From: Niallia circulans NBRC 13626
GTDB lineage: Bacteria > Bacillota > Bacilli > Bacillales > Cytobacillaceae
Assembly: GCF_001591585.1 (NCBI RefSeq)
Contig: NZ_BCVE01000016.1
Span: 1 to 64,000, forward strand
DNA length: 64,000 nucleotides
Direction of reading: 5' to 3'
A model generated the notes under the pieces. That model had not been told where the DNA came from. It made no database searches and saw only the letters and a program-made list of their open reading frames with translations. The position numbers were made by a program, and so were the translations under genes. This document shows, piece after piece, positions 51,896 to 60,653 of this stretch; position 1 is the stretch's first letter; each line of letters begins with the position of its first letter.

Positions 51896-54508
51896 TCAAA
51901 CCCCTTTATAGGCTTTACGATAAATATCTGCCAACTCTGTAACTAATGGTAATTTAGGGTTAGCTGTTGTACATTGATCCTCAAAAGCCCGGTCCGCTAA
52001 ATAATCCACTTTTGCTTCAAATTCTTTTGCATCTACGCCTTGGGCAGCAATACTCATAGGAATATTCAGTTCTTTCCCTAGTCTAATTACTGCCTTCACA
52101 AAGTTGTCTACACCTTGTTCAACTGTATTTGCTGGCAATCCAAGAATTCTGGCAAGCTCTGCATAACGTTCATCTGCTTTAAAGTATTCATATTTAGGGA
52201 ATGACATGAATTTTTTTGGTTTCTCTGCATTATATCTGATAACATGTGGCAATAAAATTGCATTGGAACGACCATGTGCGATATGGAATTCGGCTCCTAA
52301 TTTATGTGCCAAGCTATGGTTAATTCCTAAGAACGCATTTGCAAACGCCATACCAGCAATCGTAGAAGCATTATGCACTTTTTCACGTGCTTCTTCATCA
52401 TTTCCATTGCGATATGCTCTTGGTAAATATTCAAAGATCAATTGAACAGCTTTAACTGCTAATGCATCTGTATAGTCATTTGCCATATTTGATACATATG
52501 CCTCCACAGCATGTGTTAGTACGTCCATACCTGTATCTGCTGTAACGGATGGTGGAACTGTCATCACAAATTGTGGATCAATGATTGCTACATCTGGTGT
52601 TAGCTCATAATCTGCTAAAGGATATTTAATATTTTGCTCTTTATCTGTAATAACCGCAAAGGATGTTACTTCAGAACCAGTACCAGAAGTAGTTGGAATT
52701 GCCACAAATTTAGCTTTTCCTCCCAACGCTGGATATTTATATACTCTTTTACGGATATCTAAGAACTTTTGCTTTAAGCCGAAGAACTCTTCATCTGGAT
52801 GTTCGTAGAATAACCACATTCCTTTTGCTGCATCCATTGGAGATCCCCCACCAAGAGCGATAATACAATCTGGCTGGAATTTAGCCATCATTTCTGTTCC
52901 TCTAACAACTGTTTCAATAGATGGATCTGGCTCTACATCGGAAAATACTTCTACTTGCACTAGATTTGAACGTTTTCTTAAGTTATAAAGTAATTTATCT
53001 ACATATCCAAATTTGACCATATATGGATCAGTTACGATAAACACCCTAGAAATGTCCTTCATTTTTTGTAAATACTGTACAGAGTTTTTCTCAAAATAGA
53101 TTTTTGATGGAACTTTAAACCATTGCATATTTACATTCCTTTTTGCTAGTTTTTTTACATTCAATAAATGAATGTCTGTTACGTTAGTAGATACAGAGTT
53201 TTTACCATAAGATCCACAACCAAGTGTTAAAGATGGCATGAAGGCATTGTAGATATCACCGATCGCACCCTGAGAAGATGGTGCGTTGTTAATAATGCGG
53301 CATGCTTTCATTCTTAGCGCAAAGCTTTCGATTACTTTTGGATCTTCAGAGTGAATAACTGCTGAGTGTCCTAAACCGCCAAATTCTAGCATTTCTTCTG
53401 CACGTTTGATTCCTTCTTCTGTTGATTCTACTTTATAGCATGCAAGGACTGGACTTAATTTTTCTCTTGATAGCGGGTAATTTGGTCCCACACCCTCTAA
53501 TTCTGCAAGAAGTATTTTAGTATCTTCCGGAACTTTTACTCCTGCCAATCCTGCGATATAATGAGCAGATTTACCAACGATATCAGGATTTACAGCACAT
53601 GTGTTTTCATTAATTACTAGTTTTTCTACTTTAGCTAATTCCTCTTTATTTAAGAAGTAACAGCTATTACGAACTAATAGATTTTTCACTTCTTCATAGA
53701 TTTCTTTATCAATGATTACTGCTTGTTCAGAGGCACAAATCATTCCATTATCGAATGTTTTAGAAAGAATTAAATCAGTGACTGCTCTTTTAACTTTTGC
53801 TGTTTTTTCAATATAACAAGGTACATTACCGGCTCCAACTCCCAGTGCTGGTTTGCCACAGCTGTATGCAGATTTAACCATACCTGGTCCACCAGTTGCA
53901 AGAATCAGCGCAATATCGTTATGGTTCATTAGTGCTTTTGTTGTTTCAATCGAAGGCTTTTCAACCCATTGAATACAGTTCTCTGGTGCTCCTGCTTTTA
54001 CAGCTGCATCCCTTAAGATTCGAGCCGCTTCACTGCTGCATTTTTGTGCAGAAGGATGGAAAGCAAAAATAATTGGATTGCGTGTTTTAATAGCAATAAT
54101 AGCTTTAAACATTGTAGTAGATGTAGGATTTGTAACAGGTGTTACTCCTGCAATCACTCCAACTGGATCAGCGATTTCGACAATTCCTGTTTGTTGGTCC
54201 TCATTTATTACCCCAACTGTACGATCATATTTAATATTGTGGTATATATATTCAGTAGAGAATATATTCTTTGTTATTTTATCTTCATAAATACCTCTTC
54301 CGGTTTCTTCTACTGCTAGTTTAGCTAAATACATATGCTTATCTAAGCCAGCAAGAGCCATTGCTTTTACAATTTCATCTACTTGCTCTTGATTTAAGGA
54401 CATAAACTCCTTTAGTGCTTTTTTTCCTTTCGCTGCCATTTCATCAATAACTGCTTGCACATCAACTTGTTCATTTTTCCCTTTTACTTCTTTTTCAACA
54501 ACTGACAT
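51896..54508 (-). CDS. adhE: Bifunctional acetaldehyde-CoA/alcohol dehydrogenase
   Basis: 870 residues. The N-terminal aldehyde dehydrogenase half (about 1-440, catalytic Cys in NGMICASEQAV) reduces acetyl-CoA to acetaldehyde; the C-terminal iron alcohol dehydrogenase half (about 455-870, GGGSPMDAAKGMW, IPTTSGTGSEVTSF, metal-binding HAVEAY and NHSLAHKLGAEFHIAHG) reduces it to ethanol. It recycles NADH in fermentation and forms long spirosome filaments in other bacteria. ATG at 54506-54508 with GGAGGG; the 5-codon extension was rejected. Two palindromic operators lie upstream. Confidence 0.96.
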   Translation of the reverse strand: MSVVEKEVKGKNEQVDVQAVIDEMAAKGKKALKEFMSLNQEQVDEIVKAMALAGLDKHMYLAKLAVEETGRGIYEDKITKNIFSTEYIYHNIKYDRTVGVINEDQQTGIVEIADPVGVIAGVTPVTNPTSTTMFKAIIAIKTRNPIIFAFHPSAQKCSSEAARILRDAAVKAGAPENCIQWVEKPSIETTKALMNHNDIALILATGGPGMVKSAYSCGKPALGVGAGNVPCYIEKTAKVKRAVTDLILSKTFDNGMICASEQAVIIDKEIYEEVKNLLVRNSCYFLNKEELAKVEKLVINENTCAVNPDIVGKSAHYIAGLAGVKVPEDTKILLAELEGVGPNYPLSREKLSPVLACYKVESTEEGIKRAEEMLEFGGLGHSAVIHSEDPKVIESFALRMKACRIINNAPSSQGAIGDIYNAFMPSLTLGCGSYGKNSVSTNVTDIHLLNVKKLAKRNVNMQWFKVPSKIYFEKNSVQYLQKMKDISRVFIVTDPYMVKFGYVDKLLYNLRKRSNLVQVEVFSDVEPDPSIETVVRGTEMMAKFQPDCIIALGGGSPMDAAKGMWLFYEHPDEEFFGLKQKFLDIRKRVYKYPALGGKAKFVAIPTTSGTGSEVTSFAVITDKEQNIKYPLADYELTPDVAIIDPQFVMTVPPSVTADTGMDVLTHAVEAYVSNMANDYTDALAVKAVQLIFEYLPRAYRNGNDEEAREKVHNASTIAGMAFANAFLGINHSLAHKLGAEFHIAHGRSNAILLPHVIRYNAEKPKKFMSFPKYEYFKADERYAELARILGLPANTVEQGVDNFVKAVIRLGKELNIPMSIAAQGVDAKEFEAKVDYLADRAFEDQCTTANPKLPLVTELADIYRKAYKGV

Positions 54509-54541
54509 TGTAGATCCCTCCAATTATAGAGAATGATAATT

Positions 54542-54559
54542 ATGTGAATGTTTTCACAT
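54542..54559. promoter_or_regulatory. Rex/Fnr-type operator 1 upstream of adhE
   Basis: ATGTGAATGTTTTCACAT has perfect arms TGTGAA and TTCACA. It fits the redox repressor Rex (TTGTGAAN4TTCACAA) apart from the outer base pair, and the Bacillus Fnr box TGTGA-N6-TCACA exactly. It is 34 bases upstream of the adhE start codon. Confidence 0.7.
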
Positions 54560-54599
54560 ATAACTTTAAAGAAAAAACCACTTTACAAAAGCAGTCTGT

Positions 54600-54617
54600 T
54601 TGTGATTATTTTCACAA
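54600..54617. promoter_or_regulatory. Rex/Fnr-type operator 2 upstream of adhE
   Basis: TTGTGATTATTTTCACAA fits TGTGA-N6-TCACA and has the outer TT/AA of the Rex site with one inner mismatch. It is 58 bp from operator 1, and each is followed 4-6 bases later by CTTTAAAGAAAAA, so operator and flank look duplicated as a unit. The stretch 54618-54877 also holds three TGTGAA-like half sites near 54770-54800 and the tetR promoter area. Confidence 0.65.
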
Positions 54618-54877
54618 ATTCTTCTTTAAAGAAAAACTACTAATATAGTAGTTTAATTTTCCTACCAACTTACAGTTCTTGTTGCTTTTTTGCAAATTCT
54701 CGTTAGTTTTTCTTTACATGCTTATCATATAACGACTCGCAAAAACCTTCAAGCCTATTTAAATAAAATTGTTCATATTTTCACAAACTTGTTCACATTT
54801 TATTCAAATTTGAAATATCCCTTTATTTTTTCTATAATATTAAATGTGATAAATTCAACAATGAAAGGGTTTACAAT

Positions 54878-55507
54878 GTGAATAAAAAAATAGTTAAGTC
54901 AAATACCAATCATGATACCTATCATTTCATTATCCATGTTTCCTATCAGTTATTTATGGAATTAGGATATCGGAAGGTTAGTACAAGGATGATTGCAGAA
55001 CATTGTGGAATTACACAGCCAGCTTTATATCATCATTTTAAAAATAAACAAGATATTTATAAAGAAGTAATTAATACATCTATAAAGCAAACAGAACATG
55101 CTCTCTTAAACATTACGAAAGAATTTGAGAATCTTGAAGAATGTCTCTATCAAATTGCTATTTACTTTTTAGAAAATTATCAAGAGGATTTAATGCAAAT
55201 GTTTCATGACTTACAGCATGAAATGCCGTCTGATGTCCAAACACATTTAAGAATTCGCTGGCAGGAAGGATTTTTGAATCCCATTATACATGTATTTGAT
55301 CAAGAGGAAAAAAACAATGCAAATATTTCCTACAATAAAATAGACACTAATAGCAAAGAAATTGCCTTGATGTTTCTTCAATATATTCAAACAGCAATGC
55401 AGCCTTCTTATATGAAAGAACTATCTTCTAATCAACAAAAAAAAGAAATCCAGCGAAAGGCAAAGTTAATTGTTCATTTATTTTTATTCGGCCTAGTAGA
55501 TAGGTAA
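54878..55507 (+). CDS. TetR/AcrR-family transcriptional regulator
   Basis: 209 residues. N-terminal helix-turn-helix at about 14-62 (FMELGYRKVSTRMIAEHCGITQPALYHHFKNKQDIYKEVI), then an all-helical ligand domain. GTG start, 8 bases after AAAGGG. It most likely represses the exporter gene 120 bases downstream and perhaps itself; two palindromes lie in that gap. The inducing molecule is unknown. Confidence 0.92.
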   Translation: MNKKIVKSNTNHDTYHFIIHVSYQLFMELGYRKVSTRMIAEHCGITQPALYHHFKNKQDIYKEVINTSIKQTEHALLNITKEFENLEECLYQIAIYFLENYQEDLMQMFHDLQHEMPSDVQTHLRIRWQEGFLNPIIHVFDQEEKNNANISYNKIDTNSKEIALMFLQYIQTAMQPSYMKELSSNQQKKEIQRKAKLIVHLFLFGLVDR

Positions 55508-55555
55508 TGATTTTGTAAAAAACACTTCATTTCTTTCTGTATTAATTATATACTC

Positions 55556-55607
55556 AACTTATCAATCGATAAGTTTTTTTACATCTTACTTATCGATTGA
55601 TAAGTTA
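55556..55607. promoter_or_regulatory. Paired palindromic TetR operators
   Basis: Site A (55556-55575) has exact arms AACTTATC and GATAAGTT; site B (55588-55605) has core ACTTATCGATTGATAAGT. Site B is the reverse complement of site A over 19 bases, so the two also form one long hairpin. Site A is followed directly by seven T and could also terminate tetR. They stand 20-70 bases upstream of the exporter start codon, the usual position for TetR-family repression. Confidence 0.8.
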
Positions 55608-55627
55608 CGTCTTTAAGGAGTGGAAAA

Positions 55628-57829
55628 ATGAAACATTATATTCAGCGATATTTTACTGCAGTAACCAGTAAAAAGGGAAAGTGGATTACTTTAATTGCCT
55701 GGCTTCTCCTTGTCGGAATAGTAAGCATGTTTTTACCTCAGGCTAGCTCACAGAAAAATGATTTAGCTAGAAATATTCCCACTACTGCTTTATCACAGCA
55801 GGCAGAGGAAAAAATGAAAGAAGAATTTCCCAATGAACAAGGAACGCCGGCATTAATTGCTTGGTATCGATCAACAGGATTATCTAATCAAGATTTACAA
55901 CAAATCCAAGAGCTTACCAAACAACTAACAGAGAAGCCGCTAATCCATCAAGAAATGATTATTCCCTATCATCAACTACCGATAGAGGCAGTAAAGCGAC
56001 AAATTTCTGAAGATGGAACAACATTCGTTCTCCCGCTTTTATTTGAAAATAATTTAGCAACAAGTGAACTCAAGACAGGTGTTCAGGAATTAGAAAAAGC
56101 TGCTAGTAACTTATGGGGAGAAAATCCTTTTAACACCTCTATAAAAGATGAAACAAAATTACATGCAAGAACAACCGGTCCAGTAGGTATCTCTATTGAT
56201 GCGACAGAGCTGTTTAGCCAAGGTGACTTATCATTACTCATTGGCACAGTTATGATAGTTTTAATTTGTTTGCTTGTCATTTATCGTTCTCCAGTATTAG
56301 CGTTAATCCCGCTAATCGGAGTTGGAATCGCTTATGGAGTTATCAGTCCTTTACTTGGCTTCTTAGGTGAGTTAGGGTGGATTGAATTTGATTCTCAAAG
56401 CATTGCTATTATGACCGTATTGCTTTTTGGAGCCGGTACAGACTATTGTTTATTCATTATCAGTAGATATCGTACGTTACTAACACAAGAATCAGTAAAG
56501 GAAATTGCGATGCAAAAAGCCTTAAAACGTTCTGGCGGAGCCGTGGCGATGAGTGGTTTAACAGTATTTTTCTCCCTCATTGCATTATTATTAGCTCAAT
56601 ATGGGGCAGTTCACCGATTTGCCATTCCATTTAGCTTATCTATACTCATAATGATGATTGCTAGTTTAAGTATTGTCCCTGCCATTTTAGCTATTATCGG
56701 GAGACTATCTTTTTATCCATTCGTTCCTAGAACAGAAGAATTATTAGCAAAAAAGGGCATGAAAAAAACAGCGAAAAAAAGAAAATCACTTGGAAACGCG
56801 ATTGGTACAGTAGTAACAAAACATCCATGGAAAGTGACGATTCTCACGACAATATTACTTGGAATTTTTGCTCTTTTTTCTCTTAAAACAGAGTATACGT
56901 ATGACTTATTATCCTCATTTCCGGATGATATGCCCTCAAGAGAAGGCTTTACTTTAATTGAAGATCATTTTAATGCAGGGGAACTTGCTCCCTTATCGGT
57001 TATTATTAACACCGAAGGAGAAGCTGTAAAAGTCGAGGAGTCATTGAAGCAATTAGATTTTATCGCAAAGGTTTCAGAGGGTGAAGCAGGGAAAAAGAAT
57101 CCTGATTTAATCAAATATTCAGTGGAGCTTCAAACTAATCCTTATTCAAATGAAGCGATGGATAAACTACCAGCAATTCGGGAAACATTGGAAGAAGTGC
57201 TTCAGGAGAATAGTATCAAAAATGCGAACGATAATGTTTGGATTGCTGGAATTACTGCAGAGCAATACGATACAAGAGAATTAACAAATGATGATGCGCA
57301 AATGGTCATTCCTGTTATTTTAACCATGATTGCCATCCTTTTACTTATTTATTTACGCTCTATAACAGCAACCATCTATTTGATTGCAACCGTTCTGCTT
57401 TCCTATTTTAGCGCATTAGGATTGGGCTGGATTATCCTTCATTACGGATTCGGAGTGGAGGCAATTCAAGGATTAATTCCGCTATACTCTTTTGTATTCA
57501 TTGTGGCATTAGGAGAAGATTATAATATCTTCATGATTTCAAGCATATGGAAGAAACGCAAAGAAAAGCCCCTCTTACAAGCGGTGAAAGAAGGTGTAGC
57601 AGAATCTGGCGGTGTTATTACTTCTGCTGGAGTCATTTTAGCTGCTACCTTTATGGTACTTACGACTTTACCAATGCAAGTACTTGTCCATTTTGGAACC
57701 ATAACTGCAATCGGAATTGTGCTGGATACCTTTATTGTAAGACCATTTTTAGTGCCTGGAATAACTTCCCTATTAGGAAATGCTGCCTTTTGGCCAAGCA
57801 AGAAACTACATGTAAAAGAAAAAGAATAG
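55628..57829 (+). CDS. MMPL/RND-family exporter
   Basis: 733 residues in two homologous halves, each with one membrane helix, an extracellular loop (about 40-190 and 430-545) and five membrane helices. Marks: TVLLFGAGTDYCLFIISRYR (MMPL DFG/GxDY region) in half 1 and VALGEDYNIFMISSIW in half 2, both carrying the membrane Asp-Tyr used for proton coupling. Exports drugs or lipids by proton exchange in this family; the substrate is unknown. RBS AAGGAG. Controlled by the TetR gene upstream. Confidence 0.93.
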   Translation: MKHYIQRYFTAVTSKKGKWITLIAWLLLVGIVSMFLPQASSQKNDLARNIPTTALSQQAEEKMKEEFPNEQGTPALIAWYRSTGLSNQDLQQIQELTKQLTEKPLIHQEMIIPYHQLPIEAVKRQISEDGTTFVLPLLFENNLATSELKTGVQELEKAASNLWGENPFNTSIKDETKLHARTTGPVGISIDATELFSQGDLSLLIGTVMIVLICLLVIYRSPVLALIPLIGVGIAYGVISPLLGFLGELGWIEFDSQSIAIMTVLLFGAGTDYCLFIISRYRTLLTQESVKEIAMQKALKRSGGAVAMSGLTVFFSLIALLLAQYGAVHRFAIPFSLSILIMMIASLSIVPAILAIIGRLSFYPFVPRTEELLAKKGMKKTAKKRKSLGNAIGTVVTKHPWKVTILTTILLGIFALFSLKTEYTYDLLSSFPDDMPSREGFTLIEDHFNAGELAPLSVIINTEGEAVKVEESLKQLDFIAKVSEGEAGKKNPDLIKYSVELQTNPYSNEAMDKLPAIRETLEEVLQENSIKNANDNVWIAGITAEQYDTRELTNDDAQMVIPVILTMIAILLLIYLRSITATIYLIATVLLSYFSALGLGWIILHYGFGVEAIQGLIPLYSFVFIVALGEDYNIFMISSIWKKRKEKPLLQAVKEGVAESGGVITSAGVILAATFMVLTTLPMQVLVHFGTITAIGIVLDTFIVRPFLVPGITSLLGNAAFWPSKKLHVKEKE

Positions 57830-57839
57830 ATTATTTATT

Positions 57840-57881
57840 CCTCCAAGTCCTGTCTCACCAGAAAGCTTGGAGGATTTTCTT
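57840..57881 (+). terminator. MMPL exporter terminator
   Basis: TCCTCCAAG (57840-57848) and CTTGGAGGA (57867-57875) form a 9-bp stem followed by TTTTCTTCT. Confidence 0.75.
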
Positions 57882-57927
57882 CTCTCCCTTCCATTTAGTC
57901 CTTCTTTTTTTAATTTATTTGATTTTC

Positions 57928-57957
57928 TTAAAACAAAATCCCCTTTCCATACGTCTA
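57928..57957 (+). promoter_or_regulatory. ECF-type autoregulatory promoter of sigV
   Basis: TTAAAAC (57928-57934), a 17-bp spacer and CGTCTA (57952-57957). ECF sigma factors of Bacillus use a -35 with AAAC and a -10 of CGTC, so this fits control of sigV by its own product. It is about 55 bases before the start codon. Confidence 0.65.
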
Positions 57958-58009
57958 TTCCTTGTAAAACTTAAGTTATTACGTATTTCTTCCATAAAGG
58001 AGCTCTTCT

Positions 58010-58495
58010 ATGTTAAACAAAAATAAAAAAGAAACGGAGTTAATTACATTTATTATGGATCATAAGGAAAGCTTCTACCGATTTGCATACTCTTATGTAC
58101 GGAATCAAGAAGATGCCTTGGATATTGTACAAGACTCTATTCATAAAGCGTTAAGAAAACAACATCAATTAAAAGATACTGCTATGATGAAAAGTTGGTT
58201 TTATCGTATTGTCGCTACAACGTCTCTTGATTTTTTGCGAAAAAAGAAACGGTGGTATGTGGCAGACGATGACAGTTTAGAAGTGCTTGCTTCAAGTTCT
58301 GTCGATACTTACAAAAATTTAGATTTAGAACAAGCAATGAATCAACTTCCACCATCTTATAAAACCATTGTGATTCTTCGTTTTTTTGAAGATTTAAAGC
58401 TCGAAGAAATCGCTTCTGTATTAGATGAAAATATAAATACAGTAAAAACAAAGCTTTATAAGGCACTAAAAATACTTCGTATAGAAATGAAATAG
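58010..58495 (+). CDS. sigV: ECF RNA polymerase sigma factor (SigV type)
   Basis: 161 residues. Sigma region 2 (FYRFAYSYVRNQEDALDIVQDSIHKAL, about 20-50; KSWFYRIVATTSLDFLRKKKR) and region 4 (LPPSYKTIVILRFFEDLKLEEIASVLDENINTVKTKLYKAL, about 105-155) with a short linker. The family call as SigV rests on the next gene, which has RsiV features. RBS AAAGGAG. It would direct envelope-stress genes, in B. subtilis those for lysozyme resistance. Confidence 0.85.
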   Translation: MLNKNKKETELITFIMDHKESFYRFAYSYVRNQEDALDIVQDSIHKALRKQHQLKDTAMMKSWFYRIVATTSLDFLRKKKRWYVADDDSLEVLASSSVDTYKNLDLEQAMNQLPPSYKTIVILRFFEDLKLEEIASVLDENINTVKTKLYKALKILRIEMK

Positions 58496-58507
58496 TGGAG
58501 GAATATA

Positions 58508-59359
58508 ATGGATAGAAAATTAGAAAAGATGAAAAAGGATTATTTAAATATACCCATACCAAATGAATTGGAGAAACAGACACATAAATCGATTAAACGA
58601 TATCGTACTTTGAGAAGTGTTTCAAAAAACGCTATCTTCTTAGCTGCTTCCATCCTTTTATTCATTACAACGGTTAATATAAGTCCGGCAGCAGCAAGCA
58701 CCTTATCAGATATCCCTTTTTTAAACAAAGTCATTAAGGTCGTTACAATAACAGAGTGGAAAGAAACGAAAGAGAACAATCAGCTTGATATCAAAACACC
58801 TGAAGTAACTGGCTTAGAGAATAAAACTCTTTCACAGACATTAAACCAACAATACGTTCAAGAATCAAAAGAGCTTTATTCTAAATTTCAACAAGAAACA
58901 GCAAATGAGAATGGAAACTACTCGCTCGAAAGTGGCTATATCGTTAAAACAGATGATGATTTGTTATTATCGCTGGGTCGATATACGGTCGAAACAAAAG
59001 CATCTGCTGCAGAATCTATTCACTATGATACAATCGATAAACAAAACGAACTGTTAATTACATTACCAAGTTTATTTAAAGATGATTCTTACATTGATGC
59101 TATTAGTTCGTACATTTTACATGAAATGAACAAGCAAATGAAAGCAGACACCGGAAGCTATTTCATAAAAAATGATACCGATCCAGAAGGATTTGATAAA
59201 ATCGATCCACACCAAAATTTCTATATAAACAAACAGCATAAATTGGTCATTTGCTTTAATGAATACGAAGTAGCACCTGGATATATGGGAACAGTTGAAT
59301 TTCTCGTTCCATCCGAGGTAATAAAGGATTATTTAGTAAGTGATTTATATATAAGATAA
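58508..59359 (+). CDS. rsiV: Anti-sigma factor RsiV (DUF3298, lysozyme sensor)
   Basis: 283 residues, 12 bases after sigV. A cytosolic N-terminus (1-40) should bind the sigma factor; one membrane helix at about 41-58; then a signal-peptidase-like site (SPAAAS at 59-64); then an extracellular domain. The C-terminal half (LPSLFKDDSYIDAISSYIL and NFYINKQHKLVICFNEYEVAPGYMG) is the DUF3298 domain that binds lysozyme in RsiV. In B. subtilis lysozyme binding lets signal peptidase cut RsiV and free SigV. The O-acetyltransferase gene oatA that follows there is absent here. Confidence 0.88.
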   Translation: MDRKLEKMKKDYLNIPIPNELEKQTHKSIKRYRTLRSVSKNAIFLAASILLFITTVNISPAAASTLSDIPFLNKVIKVVTITEWKETKENNQLDIKTPEVTGLENKTLSQTLNQQYVQESKELYSKFQQETANENGNYSLESGYIVKTDDDLLLSLGRYTVETKASAAESIHYDTIDKQNELLITLPSLFKDDSYIDAISSYILHEMNKQMKADTGSYFIKNDTDPEGFDKIDPHQNFYINKQHKLVICFNEYEVAPGYMGTVEFLVPSEVIKDYLVSDLYIR

Positions 59360-59374
59360 TTGGTTATCAATGAT

Positions 59375-59416
59375 AAGTCAGAGGATAGGATTTATTCCTT
59401 CCCTCTGACTTTTCTT
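59375..59416 (+). terminator. sigV-rsiV terminator
   Basis: AAGTCAGAGG (59375-59384) and CCTCTGACTT (59402-59411) are exact complements followed by TTTCTTCTTTT. Confidence 0.88.
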
Positions 59417-59555
59417 CTTTTATAATTGAAAAGTTTTCCTCTGGCAAACTGTTTTCTCTTCCTCATACTTTTGTTGATAGGTATAAAAACGTTGCTCTAG
59501 ACCCACCCTATAGTGACTTGATATGATTAGTGAGGTAGTTAAGGAGGCATTTGCA

Positions 59556-60434
59556 ATGGATAAAAAATATGCAGACTTAAAGCTCGGAGAACGAGCCGCG
59601 ATATTAAGCATTATTACATATATTATTTTAGCATCAGTGAAATTAATTATTGGAAATAGCACAGATTCGCAAGCTTTAAAAGCAGATGGATGGAATAATT
59701 TCACCGATATTATTGCTTCTGTTGCCGTTTTAATTGGCTTGCGACTATCTCAAAAACCAGCTGATAAAGACCATCCTTATGGTCATTGGAAAGCGGAAAC
59801 TGTTGCTTCGTTAATTGCTTCCTTTATTATGATGAGTGTTGGATTACAAGTATTATACCAAGCAATCTCTTCCTTCTTTACTCATTCTAGACAAGCACCT
59901 GATTTAGTGGCAGCATATACAGCTATCGCCTGTGGTGCTGTTATGTTCTTTGTCTATCGGATCAATTTACGATTAGGAAAAAAAATAAATAGCCAAGCTG
60001 TAAAAGCAGCAGCGAAAGATAATTTTTCTGATTCGATAGTTAGTTTTGGTACTGCTGTCGGCATTTTTGGAGCACAATTAAACTTGGAATTTTTAGATCC
60101 ACTAGCGGCTTGTATCGTTGGCCTGTTAATTTGTAAAACAGCTTGGGGAATTTTCCGAGAAACCACTCATTATCTGACAGATGGTTTTGATGTTTTATTG
60201 ATTGATAAATATAAAAAGACCATTTTGCATACAGATGGCGTTAAAGCTGTAAAAGAAATTAAAGCGAGAAACTATGGGAACAGCCCAGTTGTGGATGTTG
60301 TTATTACTGTTAATCAGAAACTAGATATTACCGATGCCCATGATATCTCTTCTGCTGTAGAGAATGCTTTAATAAATGAATTTAATGTATTAGAGGTCCA
60401 TGTCCATATTGAGCCAGACGAAGAAAAACAATAA
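59556..60434 (+). CDS. Cation diffusion facilitator family metal exporter
   Basis: 292 residues with six membrane helices. The metal-binding DGWNNFTDIIASVAVLIG (helix 2), DHPYGHWKAE and AAKDNFSDSIVSFGTA (helix 5) are family marks, and the cytosolic C-terminal domain (about 210-292) ends with the metal-site segment VLEVHVHIEPDE. The DxxxN/D...N/DxxSD pattern resembles the manganese exporters MneP/MneS of B. subtilis more than zinc exporters, but the ion is not proven. ATG at 59556 with AAGGAGG; the upstream 11 codons were rejected. Confidence 0.9.
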   Translation: MDKKYADLKLGERAAILSIITYIILASVKLIIGNSTDSQALKADGWNNFTDIIASVAVLIGLRLSQKPADKDHPYGHWKAETVASLIASFIMMSVGLQVLYQAISSFFTHSRQAPDLVAAYTAIACGAVMFFVYRINLRLGKKINSQAVKAAAKDNFSDSIVSFGTAVGIFGAQLNLEFLDPLAACIVGLLICKTAWGIFRETTHYLTDGFDVLLIDKYKKTILHTDGVKAVKEIKARNYGNSPVVDVVITVNQKLDITDAHDISSAVENALINEFNVLEVHVHIEPDEEKQ

Positions 60435-60508
60435 AAAAACAAATGAGATAGTATTTAGAAGTATAACGGAGAAATCTGGAGATCGACTTTTTTAAGTAAT
60501 CCCCAAAT

Positions 60509-60557
60509 ACAAAAAGGCGGAATTTTCCTCACTATAGGCTAATGCTGCCTTTTGCTT
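60509..60557 (+). terminator. Terminator of the CDF exporter gene
   Basis: CAAAAAGGC and GCCTTTTG form the stem base around a loop of about 25 bases, followed by CTTTTTT. Confidence 0.55.
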
Positions 60558-60612
60558 TTTTGAGTATCATGAGTATATATGAGCACACACACTATTATGT
60601 TGTATAGAGTAA

Positions 60613-60640
60613 GAAAATAGCCAACTCATTGAGTTGGCTT
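60613..60640 (-). terminator. TraX-family gene terminator
   Basis: AGCCAACTCA and TGAGTTGGCT form a perfect palindrome at 60619-60639; on the minus strand ATTTTCTTAC follows. It is 14 bases after the stop codon. Confidence 0.7.
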
Positions 60641-60653
60641 ACATCATTACTCT

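Noticed and set aside
54690-54881. 63-codon plus-strand ORF upstream of tetR
   Set aside because: It lies across the adhE/tetR control region, lacks a ribosome-binding site, and overlaps the supported tetR start.
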